DNA from: Ignavibacteria bacterium
Lineage (GTDB): Bacteria > Bacteroidota > Ignavibacteria > Kapaibacteriales > UBA4661
Assembly: GCA_014654705.1 (NCBI GenBank)
Contig: JACVZY010000051.1
Location: 186,001 to 250,000 of the forward strand
Reading direction: 5' to 3'
DNA length: 64,000 nucleotides
Notes under the pieces: model-generated
Database searches by the model: none
Seen by the model: only the letters and a program-made list of their open reading frames with translations
Told to the model about the DNA's origin: nothing
Made by a program: the position numbers and the translations under genes
Part shown: positions 27,401-36,144 of the stretch, piece by piece
How positions within the stretch are numbered: position 1 is the first letter of the stretch
Layout of the letters: every line of letters begins with the position of its first letter

Positions 27401-28336
27401 GGCACGAATTGGAAAACCAGTATTAACGTTTGTCCAGAAACGCCCTAGGTTTGCCGTTGCATAGACACCGATGGACGTAGCCGCATAAATACGGTCGCCA
27501 AAAGTTGCCATCGCGGTAACGGTCGGATTATCCAATTGGGTGCTGAAAGGATTCCACGTAGGACCAATATCGGTGGATTGGAACACGCCTGCGCCGTTTG
27601 TTCCGGCAAATATACGGACGTTACTCACTGTCGTAAACGATGTAACCGATAATGGGCTTAGTCCCTGAAATGGCTGTATCCAAGAAGCATTCGTGCTGTC
27701 GGGCGAAATGTAATACACGCCTTCATTAGGTGTTCCGGCAAAAACTCGACGATTGAAAAAGAGAAGCGTTGTGATAAACTGTGTGGAGGACATTCCGCGA
27801 TTGTAATACTCCCACGTTGCGCCATCGTCCACTGACCGAAATACGCCGTTGCTGGAGCCAACAAAAAGAACTTTTCGGTTGTCAAAACTGCCGACCGCTC
27901 CGGCGGTGATGAAGGTTGCTCCAAATGTGCCTATGCTCACCGGTACTCGTGTCCACGATTGTCCGCCGTCAATAGTACGAAAAAGCCCATTGGTTGTTCC
28001 GGCATACAGGCTAAAATCATCAACAAAAAGAGTATTGACGGTTAATGCTGTTAATCCACTATTCACTGCTGCCCACGTACGCCCTGAATCAATGGAACGA
28101 TAAACACCCGCACCGCCCGTTCCCGCGAAGAGCGACGTGGTCGGCGCAAAGCGATTCGGCTGAGAAACAAGCGCCGTAATGTTGATGGAACGCGGAGGAG
28201 AGAGCGTCACGGGAAGCCCTTGACTACTGAACTCCCAGTTGAGCGTTGTGAGGTCTTGCGCGGTGGCAGGAAGCACCTCGGCGAGAAGCACGGCAAACGA
28301 GAGTATGATACAAGCAAAAAAATATCGTGATTTCAT
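24440..28336 (-). CDS. Giant T9SS-exported protein with propeller and IPT/TIG repeats
   Basis: A 1298-residue secreted protein. After a signal peptide (YFFACIILSFAVLLAEVL, ending ATAQD) come repeats typical of Ycf48/sialidase-like beta-propellers across about 50-330: GVYRSIDSGRTWAAVNSG, GLFRTIDGGQSWTRV and GVFRSVDDGATWEYYN. Three IPT/TIG immunoglobulin-like units follow (about 335-640; DSIVTLNGRDFNDPLVSF, NLQIIGRTFFN, FLLTINGRNYF). Next come a PKD-like segment, HYDIN-like Ig domains and an FnIII-like unit (PNTAYAWAVRAAN). The last 80 residues are a T9SS sorting domain (SITPNPATDVVEAIV, IELSIVSSMGL, LPTGAYMLVVRV). It is likely a surface adhesin or matrix protein; the ligand is unknown. Confidence 0.88.
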   Translation of the reverse strand: MKSRYFFACIILSFAVLLAEVLPATAQDLTTLNWEFSSQGLPVTLSPPRSINITALVSQPNRFAPTTSLFAGTGGAGVYRSIDSGRTWAAVNSGLTALTVNTLFVDDFSLYAGTTNGLFRTIDGGQSWTRVPVSIGTFGATFITAGAVGSFDNRKVLFVGSSNGVFRSVDDGATWEYYNRGMSSTQFITTLLFFNRRVFAGTPNEGVYYISPDSTNASWIQPFQGLSPLSVTSFTTVSNVRIFAGTNGAGVFQSTDIGPTWNPFSTQLDNPTVTAMATFGDRIYAATSIGVYATANLGRFWTNVNTGFPIRAAGTLLPFAGQLFAAAGPNILRGAVFQSPPPVIVQIAPSSTPSRQFGADSIVTLNGRDFNDPLVSFAGLGLRRISWTPNSVVVALPVSVLTSDGVKTFTLQNQDGQRTTALFTVSGAVAPFISRIAPDSVTVGDPDFNLQIIGRTFFNNTASPSSSATATLAGVPIDIQERIGDVAILGRVPAVAVSVAGRKFIRVTNPNGQFFDYPFRVRAFPPAITDLDPPRVSVGNSDFLLTINGRNYFTSANVEAPNLAPLTVRLAGVVLRVVENTTSARVIVSVPATLVTSQATLTLRLTNDDGQFAETSLSVVPFSLSPITTPQTTICPGVTTPLTANISSGVPPYKVEWSPRVDSSSIDANGIIRAFISPTQPTRYTLTVTDRDGAGVPLTQSLQIGILQPQASAPAAVVFDTVNTFFRLTTTQTIRFTNTSPDGTTLTLGTPRSTSGAFRFISGIGASVQAGQALDLQVVFEPKRDGLTTDTLLIAFGPCDRFVSVVVSGVRVTPVLLAPVLLPVATQPDGRVPSGAATPLSWLPSAFLSVPSQYTIQIARFDNTFTEQNGFAAPLFTTTISQATTVQPAFTLQPNTAYAWAVRAANSVTSSTWAIPFYFITPPATAQRLVLDPTRVEFGDVVLNDSERRGLQTRLSAQQTTSQEIIGSEVFPASGAPRSAFALGLPFSRSTVTATSPASYIATFSPRDTALHQGVIRFRSASGDTLYALLSGRGTLCVPANVQAPCADTEIGLRFAPFKNNIPRPEIGDTVTVQLVMRRSSGLESAFYAARAQNFNADIWIANANVLFPRSVSQPTNLTDQQRTITPNRIRLRNIPVPRGNRTSDVVLAEFKAQALLTDTTATAIRLAEFTWNDAGQGAATNGANIRRILIDTAISIETYGRIIRPRSTAVLSALSITPNPATDVVEAIVTVQSAVDDIELSIVSSMGLTMQTQKSALHEAGTYGISLNTKNLPTGAYMLVVRVRDEIVSRQLLILGQ

Positions 28337-28677
28337 GCGGTCTTTGATGATAGTCTGTTTTGTTTCGGGAGAGTGTCGGCGTTTTTGTTTTGAGAACTGT
28401 ACGAAAATGAGACGTTTTTATGTTCTCTTAGGGAAACTTTTCGTGCGCTTACATGATACAACGCCATTCTCCCAAGTGGTTCTGGGAAATCTACTGCACA
28501 GACTGTGCCATTTTCTGGTCAACCTCTGAAAAAGTCGGTATGCGTACAACGTCGCAGACGCCCAAGTTACGGAACTTTCTGTTTTTGACCACATAATTTT
28601 GTTCCCTAGTCTAGGATGAAATGCGTAACTTTGTGGCTTGGTAGAATTATTTTGTAACGAAAAAAAGCTACGAAACA
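28337..28677. other. Divergent intergenic region
   Basis: A 341-bp gap between the divergent T9SS cargo and DinB genes, so promoters for both should lie here. I see no full TTG/TAnnTTTG match, tRNA or strong hairpin. Short frames across it are Cys- or Phe-rich and unconvincing. Confidence 0.5.
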
Positions 28678-29160
28678 ATGACAGCTGAGTGTCGCTTAAA
28701 CGTATGGATGCTTACCTTTACCCAGAGCCTCATTGAGGATTTGTCGGACGAACAGCTGTATATGCACGTTGGCACGACTAATCCGCCAGCGTGGATACTC
28801 GGGCATCTGGCGGCTGAAGCGGACAAAGCATTGACCACACTTGGCGAAAAGCAGATGCTGCCAGCCGACTGGCACGGCGCTTACTTGCAAGGCTCGTCGC
28901 CTGATACCGCAAAAGCGTGCTACTCAAAGCACGAACTCTGGCAAGCAAACGAAGCCGTCTATGCTGCACTGCGACAGACGGTGCTGAAATTGCCTTCGGA
29001 ACGGCTTCAAGAGTCATCGCACAGCGATTTTCTCCGCGAACATTTGCCGACTCGGGGCGATTGGCTGGGGCATATTCTGACGACGCACGTGGCAATGCAC
29101 GCCGGACAGGTTCAGTATTGGCGGCGTTTGCAAGGCTTAGGGCGTGGGTTTGAGAAGTAG
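28678..29160 (+). CDS. DinB family protein
   Basis: A 160-residue four-helix-bundle protein of the DinB/YfiT superfamily. These proteins bind a divalent metal through three His and often act as thiol-dependent transferases. Candidate ligands are His43 in NPPAWILGHLAAEADK and His137/His141 in THVAMHAGQVQYWRR, at the positions expected for the family. The start MTAECRLNVWMLTFTQ is reasonable but has no Shine-Dalgarno. No substrate can be proposed. The lipoprotein gene starts 15 bp later, so the two are probably cotranscribed. Confidence 0.88.
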   Translation: MTAECRLNVWMLTFTQSLIEDLSDEQLYMHVGTTNPPAWILGHLAAEADKALTTLGEKQMLPADWHGAYLQGSSPDTAKACYSKHELWQANEAVYAALRQTVLKLPSERLQESSHSDFLREHLPTRGDWLGHILTTHVAMHAGQVQYWRRLQGLGRGFEK

Positions 29161-29175
29161 TATTTTCAAGAGATT

Positions 29176-30090
29176 ATGACCACTATCATCAACATAAAGA
29201 CCAGTAAATACCAGTTCCCTCGGTCATTTCGTGGGGTGCTTGTATTGATGTGTTTGTTGGTTTTTGCAAGTGGTTGTCGCAGCGCTGTTACAACGCAGGC
29301 TTCTGTGGCACTGAATACCTATCAAACGGCACGAACCATGACTGCCGGAAACATTGGTGTGCGTATTATTGGCTGTTCTTTTGGAAGTTCATTAGGAGCA
29401 AAATTAGAAAAGCCCGATTTTCGCTTGGTTAATGAAAATGCAGTTATGCTAAATCAAGGTATAGACCTTGAGTTTGGTTTGGGTAAGGGGTGGGACATCG
29501 GTATTATGGCACGAGCTGATGCTAATCTCTTGGATGGTAGTCTTGTGCTCCGGTCATACGCTAAAAAACGTCTTACGGAGAATACTTCATCACCTTTATT
29601 CTCGCTTCTCTGGGGCGGTGAAATAATAAGCGGTAGTAATAGTCATTCATCACAAATTTACTATGCCTCACTCTTTAATTCTGGCTTGGAACCAATTTTA
29701 GAGCCAAATGCTATGACACCCGTTGTTTCAAGCTCTGAGTCTAGTTTATCTTCCAATGCCTGGCGAGTGTTTGTCTCGTTACCAGTAAATTTTGCTGTAA
29801 CAAGTACTGATGATGTGATTATACAGCCTGGAATCCATTACTATCAGCAGTTCATCATCGGAAATACTACAACAATCATTAAGCGCCTTGAAAACAATGT
29901 ATATTCTCAAACGATTGTCGGAACGCAACAAGAGCAGAGACATCCTCTCATTATTCCCTCGTTGTCCATTAGTATTCGCGGAAGAGAAAATGATTTCTTC
30001 ATTCAACCCGAACTAACCCTTGCTTTGGCAGCAGGAAGTATCGTATGGAATCTCGGTATGAGTTTGCAACTTGGAAAATTTCACGAATAG
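29176..30090 (+). CDS. Putative outer-membrane lipoprotein, unrecognised family
   Basis: A 304-residue protein with a lipoprotein signal: basic N-terminus, hydrophobic GVLVLMCLLVF, and lipobox ASGC with Cys34. The remainder alternates polar and hydrophobic residues with many aromatic strand ends (IDLEFGLGKGWDIGIMARAD, FFIQPELTLALAAG, WNLGMSLQLGKF), suggesting a beta-barrel or beta-sandwich. The Ser-rich stretch SSSESSLSSN may be an exposed loop. I recognise no named family. Nothing in the sequence suggests enzymatic activity. Confidence 0.8.
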   Translation: MTTIINIKTSKYQFPRSFRGVLVLMCLLVFASGCRSAVTTQASVALNTYQTARTMTAGNIGVRIIGCSFGSSLGAKLEKPDFRLVNENAVMLNQGIDLEFGLGKGWDIGIMARADANLLDGSLVLRSYAKKRLTENTSSPLFSLLWGGEIISGSNSHSSQIYYASLFNSGLEPILEPNAMTPVVSSSESSLSSNAWRVFVSLPVNFAVTSTDDVIIQPGIHYYQQFIIGNTTTIIKRLENNVYSQTIVGTQQEQRHPLIIPSLSISIRGRENDFFIQPELTLALAAGSIVWNLGMSLQLGKFHE

Positions 30091-30198
30091 CCATTGATAC
30101 TAAACTATCATTAAAAGCAAAAAAGTAATTTTGCTTCCCTAAACACTACACAAAAAAACTCAACATTCAAAACTCATCATTCACCATTTCCCAAAACA

Positions 30199-32745
30199 AT
30201 GACCTCACGCGACTTACGACAATCGTTTCTCGATTTTTTTGCTTCTAAGCAGCACCGCATTGTGCCTTCTGCACCTGTTGTGCCGCACGGCGACCCCACC
30301 TTGCTTTTTACCAATGCAGGCATGAACCAATTCAAAGATGTGTTTCTTGGGCAAGGCAAACGCGAGTATTCACGCGCTGCCGACACGCAGAAGTGCATCC
30401 GCGTTTCCGGCAAACACAACGACTTGGAAGAAGTCGGTTACGACACCTATCACCACACCTTTTTCGAGATGTTGGGAAATTGGAGTTTTGGCGATTACTA
30501 CAAATCCGAAGCTATTGATTGGGCGTGGGAATTGCTCGTTGGCGTATGGAAGCTCGACCCCACGCGCCTTCACGCGACCGTGTACAAAACTGACGACGAA
30601 GCCGCAAAACTCTGGGAACGCTATCTGCCCAAAGACCGTATTCACTACTTTGGCGAAAAAGATAACTTCTGGGAAATGGGCGAAACCGGTCCCTGCGGAC
30701 CGTGCAGCGAGGTGCATTACGACCGCACGTCTGACCGCTCCGGCGGACCTCTCGTCAATGCCGGAGTTCCTGAAGTGATTGAAATTTGGAACTTGGTCTT
30801 TATTCAGTACAACCGCAAAGCAGACGGTTCGCTGGAGGATCTGCCCGCAAAGCACGTGGATACCGGTATGGGATTTGAGCGGATATGTGCTGTGGTGAAC
30901 GGCAAAGATTCTAACTACGACACCGACGTATTTACGCCGATTATTGACACCATCGCCGCTATGAGCAAGCGCACGTACGTGAATGCGCTGGACGACAAGG
31001 ACTCCATCGCTATGCGCGTTATGGCTGACCACATTCGCACGGTGAGTTTTTCGATTGCCGACGGCGCACTGCCGGGCAACGAAGGTCGCGGTTACGTGCT
31101 TCGCCGCATTTTGCGTCGTGCGTCGCGGTATTCGCGTAATTTGGGCTTCCGTGAGCCTATTCTCTACAAACTCGTGCAAACGCTTGTTGATACTATGGGC
31201 GACGTATTCCCCGAAATCAAGGAGCAGCAAGGTATTGTAGAGCGAGTAATTAAAGCGGAAGAAGAATCATTTTTGCAAACACTTGATAGAGGTTTGGAAA
31301 AATTTGAGGATATTGTCAGCCGTTTGCGACCAAATGACCAAGAGCGGATTGCGGGTGCGGATGCGTTTTTGCTCTACGACACCTTTGGCTTCCCGCTTGA
31401 TTTGACGCAGCTTATCGCCCGCGAGCGCAATTTGACGGTGGATGCGGCAGAATTTGTCGCCCTTATGGACGAACAGCGCTCACGCTCTCGCAAGGCGCGT
31501 AAAAGTACGTTGCAAGAAGTGGAAATGTCCGTTATCGCGGAGCGAAGTGGTTTCACAGGCTATTCCGAGCTTGCAACGGAATCCAAGGTTCTGCACGTGC
31601 AGGGCAATCAAATTGTTTTGGAGAAAACGCCGTTTTATGCCGAAATGGGCGGGCAGGTCGCCGACCAAGGAACCATCACGCTTGGCGGCACGGCGTATAA
31701 TGTCGTGGATGTGCAGAAATCCGGCGACGCGATTGTGCACATCTGCGACCGCGAAGTAGAGCCGCTTGTGGGGCAAATCGCACTTGCAAGCGTGGACAAG
31801 CGCCGCCGCGCAGACATCATCGGCAATCACTCTGCGACGCACCTTTTGCACGAGGCATTGCGTCGTGTGTTGGGAACACACGTGCAGCAAGCCGGTTCGG
31901 TCGTAACGGCGGAAGGCTTGCGCTTTGATTTCCCCCATTTCCAGAAGGTTTCGGCAGAAGAAATGCAGCAGATTGAAGACATGGTAAACGAAAAAATCCG
32001 CGAAAACATTGAAGTTCGCACACTCGAATTGCCCATTGAAGAAGCACGAAAAGTGCCAAATGTGAAGAGTTTCTTCGGCGACAAGTACGGCGATATGGTG
32101 CGCGTGGTGATTATTGACGACAAGTTTTCGGCAGAATTTTGTGGCGGTACGCACGTCGGTAACACCAGCGAAATCGGCTTGTTCAAACTTACGGGCGAAT
32201 CGTCGATTGCGGCGGGAACGCGCCGTTTGGAGGCTGTTACGGGCGCAGGTGTGCAGCAGTACATTGCGAATCTTCACGCACAAATGACCGAAAAGCAGCG
32301 TGAATTTGAGGACGTGCAGCACAAAATGAAACAACTCGAAAAAGAACTCTCGAAATTCCAAGTAAACGCACTCGCCGGACAAGTGCAAGGCTTCCTTGCA
32401 AATGCCAAAAGCGTTAATGGAAGAGGCTTGCGCGTCATAGCGGAGCAAATCGAAGTGGCGCATATTGATCAACTCAAAGCACTCGGCGACGAACTTCGCA
32501 ATGCGCTCGGTAAGCAAGGCGTAGGGCTGCTTGCAAGCGTCATTGACGACAAAGCGCAACTGGTCTGCGTTTCGACAGACGACGTAAAAGACAAATATCC
32601 AGCAGGTAAACTTGTCGGCGCGGTGGCAAAAGAACTCGGCGGCGGCGGCGGCGGCAAGCCTCACCTTGCAACGGCAGGTGGCAAAGACGTAGAGAAACTG
32701 GCAAGTGTTCTTGCGGGTTTTGCGGGGCTGGTGGAAAAGTTCTGA
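30199..32745 (+). CDS. alaS: Alanyl-tRNA synthetase
   Basis: Charges tRNA-Ala; a class II synthetase of 848 aa, slightly shorter than the 876 of E. coli. Class II motifs appear early (VPHGDPTLLFTNAGMNQFKD, FLGQGKREY, HHTFFEMLGNWSFGDYYK, GPCGPCSEVHYD). The editing domain carries the zinc-binding HSATHLLHEALR and CGGTHVG motifs. A coiled coil (REFEDVQHKMKQLEKELSKF) leads to the C-terminal domain with LGGGGGGKPHLATAGG. A -7-like TAATTTTG lies at 30126-30133, but no good -33 partner was seen. The gene looks monocistronic. Confidence 0.97.
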   Translation: MTSRDLRQSFLDFFASKQHRIVPSAPVVPHGDPTLLFTNAGMNQFKDVFLGQGKREYSRAADTQKCIRVSGKHNDLEEVGYDTYHHTFFEMLGNWSFGDYYKSEAIDWAWELLVGVWKLDPTRLHATVYKTDDEAAKLWERYLPKDRIHYFGEKDNFWEMGETGPCGPCSEVHYDRTSDRSGGPLVNAGVPEVIEIWNLVFIQYNRKADGSLEDLPAKHVDTGMGFERICAVVNGKDSNYDTDVFTPIIDTIAAMSKRTYVNALDDKDSIAMRVMADHIRTVSFSIADGALPGNEGRGYVLRRILRRASRYSRNLGFREPILYKLVQTLVDTMGDVFPEIKEQQGIVERVIKAEEESFLQTLDRGLEKFEDIVSRLRPNDQERIAGADAFLLYDTFGFPLDLTQLIARERNLTVDAAEFVALMDEQRSRSRKARKSTLQEVEMSVIAERSGFTGYSELATESKVLHVQGNQIVLEKTPFYAEMGGQVADQGTITLGGTAYNVVDVQKSGDAIVHICDREVEPLVGQIALASVDKRRRADIIGNHSATHLLHEALRRVLGTHVQQAGSVVTAEGLRFDFPHFQKVSAEEMQQIEDMVNEKIRENIEVRTLELPIEEARKVPNVKSFFGDKYGDMVRVVIIDDKFSAEFCGGTHVGNTSEIGLFKLTGESSIAAGTRRLEAVTGAGVQQYIANLHAQMTEKQREFEDVQHKMKQLEKELSKFQVNALAGQVQGFLANAKSVNGRGLRVIAEQIEVAHIDQLKALGDELRNALGKQGVGLLASVIDDKAQLVCVSTDDVKDKYPAGKLVGAVAKELGGGGGGKPHLATAGGKDVEKLASVLAGFAGLVEKF

Positions 32746-32852
32746 TTTTCCCAAGAAAGCCATTACGTTGAATAAATTATACTTAGGTTATTTGTAAGGT
32801 ACTTGCTGGTAAAGTAGTGCTTACATAATCGCAACAACGATTTCAAAATCTC

Positions 32853-34718
32853 ATGTACATTCTCGGTATCTCAGCCTTTTACCACGATTCCGCCGCCGCA
32901 CTGCTCAAAGACGGCGAAATTATTGCTGCCGCGCACGAAGAGCGCTTTACACGCGTCAAGCACGACCCCGATTTTCCCAAAAAAGCGGTCGAATATTGCC
33001 TGAAAGAAGCGGGCATCAAGCTCGCCGACGTGGAAGCACTTGTTTTCTATGACAAACCGCTCTTGAAATTTGAGCGGCTTTTGGAAACGTACTACGCTTT
33101 TGCACCTCGCGGCGTGCGGTCGTTTCTGATGTCTATGCCTGTCTGGCTCAAGGAAAAAATGTTCTTGAAAAAGCTCATCCGCGACGAATTGAAGACGCTC
33201 GGTGAGTATGATAAAAACAAACTTAAGCTGCTTTTCCCCGACCACCACTTGTCTCACGCGGCGAGCGCCTACTACGCTTCGCCATATCAGGATGCCGCAA
33301 TACTCACGATTGACGGCGTTGGCGAATGGGCGACGGCGTCGATTGCGCACGGACAGGGCAAAGATATTACGGTGCTGAAGGAATTGCATTTCCCTCATTC
33401 GGTGGGCTTGCTCTACTCGGCATTTACCTATTTTCTCGGCTTCAAGGTTAATTCCGGTGAATACAAACTCATGGGGCTTGCTCCCTATGGCGACCCGACC
33501 TCGCCTGACATTGATCGCTACGTGAATATCATCAAGACCAGTATTTGTCAGGTCTATGACGATGGTTCGCTTTGGCTCAATCAAGACGTTTTTGACTATG
33601 CAACGGGTTTGTACATGGTCAAAGATGATGCGTGGGAAAAACTCTTCGGATTCCCTGTGCGCAAGGCAGAAACCAGCTTGGAACAGCATCATTGTAATCT
33701 CGGCTTGGCTATTCAGCGCGTAACCGAGGAAATCGTTCTCAAGATGGCTCAAGAAGCCAAGCGTTTGACGGGCAGCCCGAATATCACGCTTGCGGGCGGT
33801 GTTGCGCTTAATTGCGTCGCCAACGGTAAATTGCTCAAGTCCGGCATTTTTGAGCATATGTTCATTCAGCCTGCTGCAGGCGATGCGGGTGGGGCGTTGG
33901 GGGCTGCGTATGCCGCTTATCACATTTACTTCGGCAAAGAGCGCATAAACCTTCAAGGGCGCATGGATGCTATGAAAGGTTCATATTTGGGACCAGAGGC
34001 ATCAAATTTTGAAATAGAAGAAACAGCGAAACGATTTAATGCTGTTTATACCTACTATGACAATTTTGAGCGCCTTGCCGAAGATACTGCTAAAATCTTG
34101 GCAGACGGAAACGTCGTGGGGTGGCATCAAGGACGTATGGAATGGGGTCCGCGTGCGCTGGGCAACCGCAGTATCATTGCCGATGCACGAAACCCAGAAA
34201 TGCAAAAACGCTTGAACCTGAAAATCAAGTACCGCGAGGGATTCCGTCCCTTTGCACCATCTGTGCTGGCAGAAGACGAAACGGAGTATTTCGACGTTGC
34301 CACGCCTTCGCCGTATATGCTGCTGATTGCGGATGTGGTCGAGAAGCGCCGCAATGCTCTTCCGCCGAATTACCATGCGCAGTCGTTCAAGGACAAACTC
34401 TATTTCTTGCGCTCGGATTTGCCCTCCATCACGCACTTGGACTACTCTGCCCGCTTGCAAACGGTTCACAAGGAAACCAATCCGCGTTACTACGGCTTAA
34501 TCTCAGCATTTAAGAGCCTGACAGGATATGGCGTGATTGTGAACACCAGCTTCAATGTTCGCGGTGAGCCGGTTGTCTGTACGCCGGAAGATTCTTACCG
34601 ATGCTTCATGCGGACGGAAATGGATGTGCTCGTTGTGGGAAATTTCCTCTTTGAAAAGGCGAAACAGCCGAAGTTTGAGGAAAGCGACGAGTGGAAAGAA
34701 ATTTTGACAAGTGACTAA
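32853..34718 (+). CDS. Carbamoyltransferase (NodU/CmcH/TobZ family)
   Basis: Transfers a carbamoyl group from carbamoyl phosphate, through an adenylate, to a hydroxyl of a sugar or small molecule. It is 621 aa, normal for the family. The N-terminal ASKHA-like domain shows GISAFYHDSAAALLKDG, AAHEERFTRVKHD, FPDHHLSHAASAYYAS and LTIDGVGEW. The C-terminal YrdC/Sua5-like domain shows GRMEWGPRALGNRSI and FRPFAPSVLAED, then GVIVNTSFNVRGEP. It heads a tight cluster with an SGNH hydrolase, DUF5989 and SxtJ-like membrane proteins, which recur beside this family in other bacteria. The acceptor is unknown; nearby glycosyltransferase and acyltransferase genes favour a glycan. Confidence 0.93.
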   Translation: MYILGISAFYHDSAAALLKDGEIIAAAHEERFTRVKHDPDFPKKAVEYCLKEAGIKLADVEALVFYDKPLLKFERLLETYYAFAPRGVRSFLMSMPVWLKEKMFLKKLIRDELKTLGEYDKNKLKLLFPDHHLSHAASAYYASPYQDAAILTIDGVGEWATASIAHGQGKDITVLKELHFPHSVGLLYSAFTYFLGFKVNSGEYKLMGLAPYGDPTSPDIDRYVNIIKTSICQVYDDGSLWLNQDVFDYATGLYMVKDDAWEKLFGFPVRKAETSLEQHHCNLGLAIQRVTEEIVLKMAQEAKRLTGSPNITLAGGVALNCVANGKLLKSGIFEHMFIQPAAGDAGGALGAAYAAYHIYFGKERINLQGRMDAMKGSYLGPEASNFEIEETAKRFNAVYTYYDNFERLAEDTAKILADGNVVGWHQGRMEWGPRALGNRSIIADARNPEMQKRLNLKIKYREGFRPFAPSVLAEDETEYFDVATPSPYMLLIADVVEKRRNALPPNYHAQSFKDKLYFLRSDLPSITHLDYSARLQTVHKETNPRYYGLISAFKSLTGYGVIVNTSFNVRGEPVVCTPEDSYRCFMRTEMDVLVVGNFLFEKAKQPKFEESDEWKEILTSD

Positions 34719-34744
34719 TCTAAACCCAAAAACGTAAAATATCT

Positions 34745-35926
34745 ATGAGTACAACATTTGAAAAAGTACGCCGCGCATACACAGGTTTGAGTTTACTTCT
34801 ACTCAATACGCTGTTTTTGCTGATTATCATGTATGCCGTACTGGAAATTGCTGCCGGGTGGCTTTTGAAAAAATACAACTCGACGGTTGATACGGCAACA
34901 GTCGGTGTGATTGATGCCGGCTATAACGGTCGTGCGTGGAAAGACCAGTATTTCAAGGATGCAGCTGCGTACCAAGCATCTTCGCAAGGGCGTAAAGTAT
35001 TTGAGCCATATTCTATGTGGAAAAACCCAGATTTTACCAGCCAGACGCTTAATGTTGTCAATGGTTACCGTAAAACGACGAATCCATCCTATTCGCAAGC
35101 GGATTCCGTTATTAAAGTCTTTGTGATGGGCGCAAGTACGCTCTTTTGCATAGAAGTTCCTGATGAATTTACGATTGCCTCACAAGTCTCAAAAGAGCTA
35201 CATAAGGCTTTTCCCGGCAAGAAATTTGAGGTGTCAAGTTATGGTTCTTCGGGTTTTGTCAACGAGCAAGAAGCCTTTTTGCTTAGCAAATTACTCATTG
35301 CAGGGAAGCGCCCTGATATTGTGCTGTTTTACGATGGCGCTAACGATACCCGTATGCAAGTAGGAATGTCTCGCCCTATCCCTCATGCATTTTTTGAGTT
35401 GTACGACCAAATTTTCCGTTCTATTAAAGAGCGTCTTTGGGCAAATATGGTATGGAAATCTTCTCTACTGACACTCGTGATGAAATATCGCACGGATGAC
35501 GATAAATTTGAACAAAACCCTGCAATCCTGAAACCACGTGCTGAAGAGATTTGTCGGCGGTACGCATCAACGATTGAGTACGGTAATAATCTTGCGAAGG
35601 CGTATGGATTCCGCGTAGCTTTTTTCTGGCAGCCGACATTACTCACCGTCAAGAAGCCAATGCTTGAGCCGGAAAAAGCATTGCTGGATCTAAGCACAAA
35701 GCAATTTGGTCCGTGCTATACGATTATGGAAGAAACGGTTAATAAAAATATCTTTCAAAATCCATCATTTCCGCAAAAATCCATTGCGTTTAATATCACC
35801 TCGGCACTTGACTCCGTACAGGAAAGTGTCTATCTGGACTCCGTACATCTCACGGCTGAGGGTAATGGTAAAGTAGCAGAGAAAATTGTCGAGACGCTGA
35901 AAACTAATGGTTTTATCCAGCAGTAA
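34745..35926 (+). CDS. Membrane-anchored SGNH/GDSL hydrolase-like protein
   Basis: A 393-residue protein with one N-terminal transmembrane helix (about 14-37, LSLLLLNTLFLLIIMYAVLE) and a large presumably periplasmic SGNH domain. Catalytic candidates: Ser131 in VFVMGASTLF, Gly in SSYGSSGF, Asn200 in YDGANDTRM, and Asp365/His368 in DSVHLTAEGNGKVAE. All four blocks are present, so it may act as an esterase or O-acetyl transferase/deacetylase on a surface glycan. It starts 26 bp after the carbamoyltransferase, and the pair is a recurrent association. Confidence 0.88.
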   Translation: MSTTFEKVRRAYTGLSLLLLNTLFLLIIMYAVLEIAAGWLLKKYNSTVDTATVGVIDAGYNGRAWKDQYFKDAAAYQASSQGRKVFEPYSMWKNPDFTSQTLNVVNGYRKTTNPSYSQADSVIKVFVMGASTLFCIEVPDEFTIASQVSKELHKAFPGKKFEVSSYGSSGFVNEQEAFLLSKLLIAGKRPDIVLFYDGANDTRMQVGMSRPIPHAFFELYDQIFRSIKERLWANMVWKSSLLTLVMKYRTDDDKFEQNPAILKPRAEEICRRYASTIEYGNNLAKAYGFRVAFFWQPTLLTVKKPMLEPEKALLDLSTKQFGPCYTIMEETVNKNIFQNPSFPQKSIAFNITSALDSVQESVYLDSVHLTAEGNGKVAEKIVETLKTNGFIQQ

Positions 35927-35984
35927 CATTTTGTTTTCAATACTTGAAATTCTAATCATACACTTATTACTTCAAAAAAACACT

Positions 35985-36134
35985 ATGGATTTTCTCACTG
36001 ACCTTTGGAAATTTCTCAGAGAGCGCAAAAAATGGTGGCTTTTGCCAATGATTATCGTTTTGCTTCTCATAGGCTCACTGATTGTGTTAGCTGGTGGTAG
36101 CGCCATTGCACCTTTTATTTACACGCTCTTCTAG
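35985..36134 (+). CDS. DUF5989 micro-membrane protein (49 aa)
   Basis: A very short membrane protein, 49 residues from the ATG at 35985: an amphipathic basic start (FLTDLWKFLRERKKWWLLP), one hydrophobic helix (MIIVLLLIGSLIVLAGGSAI) and a short tail ending FIYTLF. This pattern matches the DUF5989 family, usually found next to carbamoyltransferase and SxtJ genes. A longer frame from 35907 overlaps the upstream gene and is unlikely. The role is unknown; it may be a small subunit that recruits or stabilises the carbamoylation machinery at the membrane. Confidence 0.85.
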   Translation: MDFLTDLWKFLRERKKWWLLPMIIVLLLIGSLIVLAGGSAIAPFIYTLF

Positions 36135-36144
36135 GATTGTGACC

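Noticed and set aside
28347-28529. 60-codon plus-strand frame in the divergent gap before the DinB gene
   Set aside because: Cys/Phe/Leu-rich, without Shine-Dalgarno or recognisable motif. It may simply be promoter DNA.
31480-32763. 427-codon minus-strand frame antisense to alaS
   Set aside because: It lies almost entirely inside the confident alaS coding region on the other strand. Its composition (Cys/Phe/His-rich) is that of an antisense shadow.
32871-33956. 361-codon minus-strand frame antisense to the carbamoyltransferase
   Set aside because: Complete overlap with a strong gene, and no recognisable domain in the translation.
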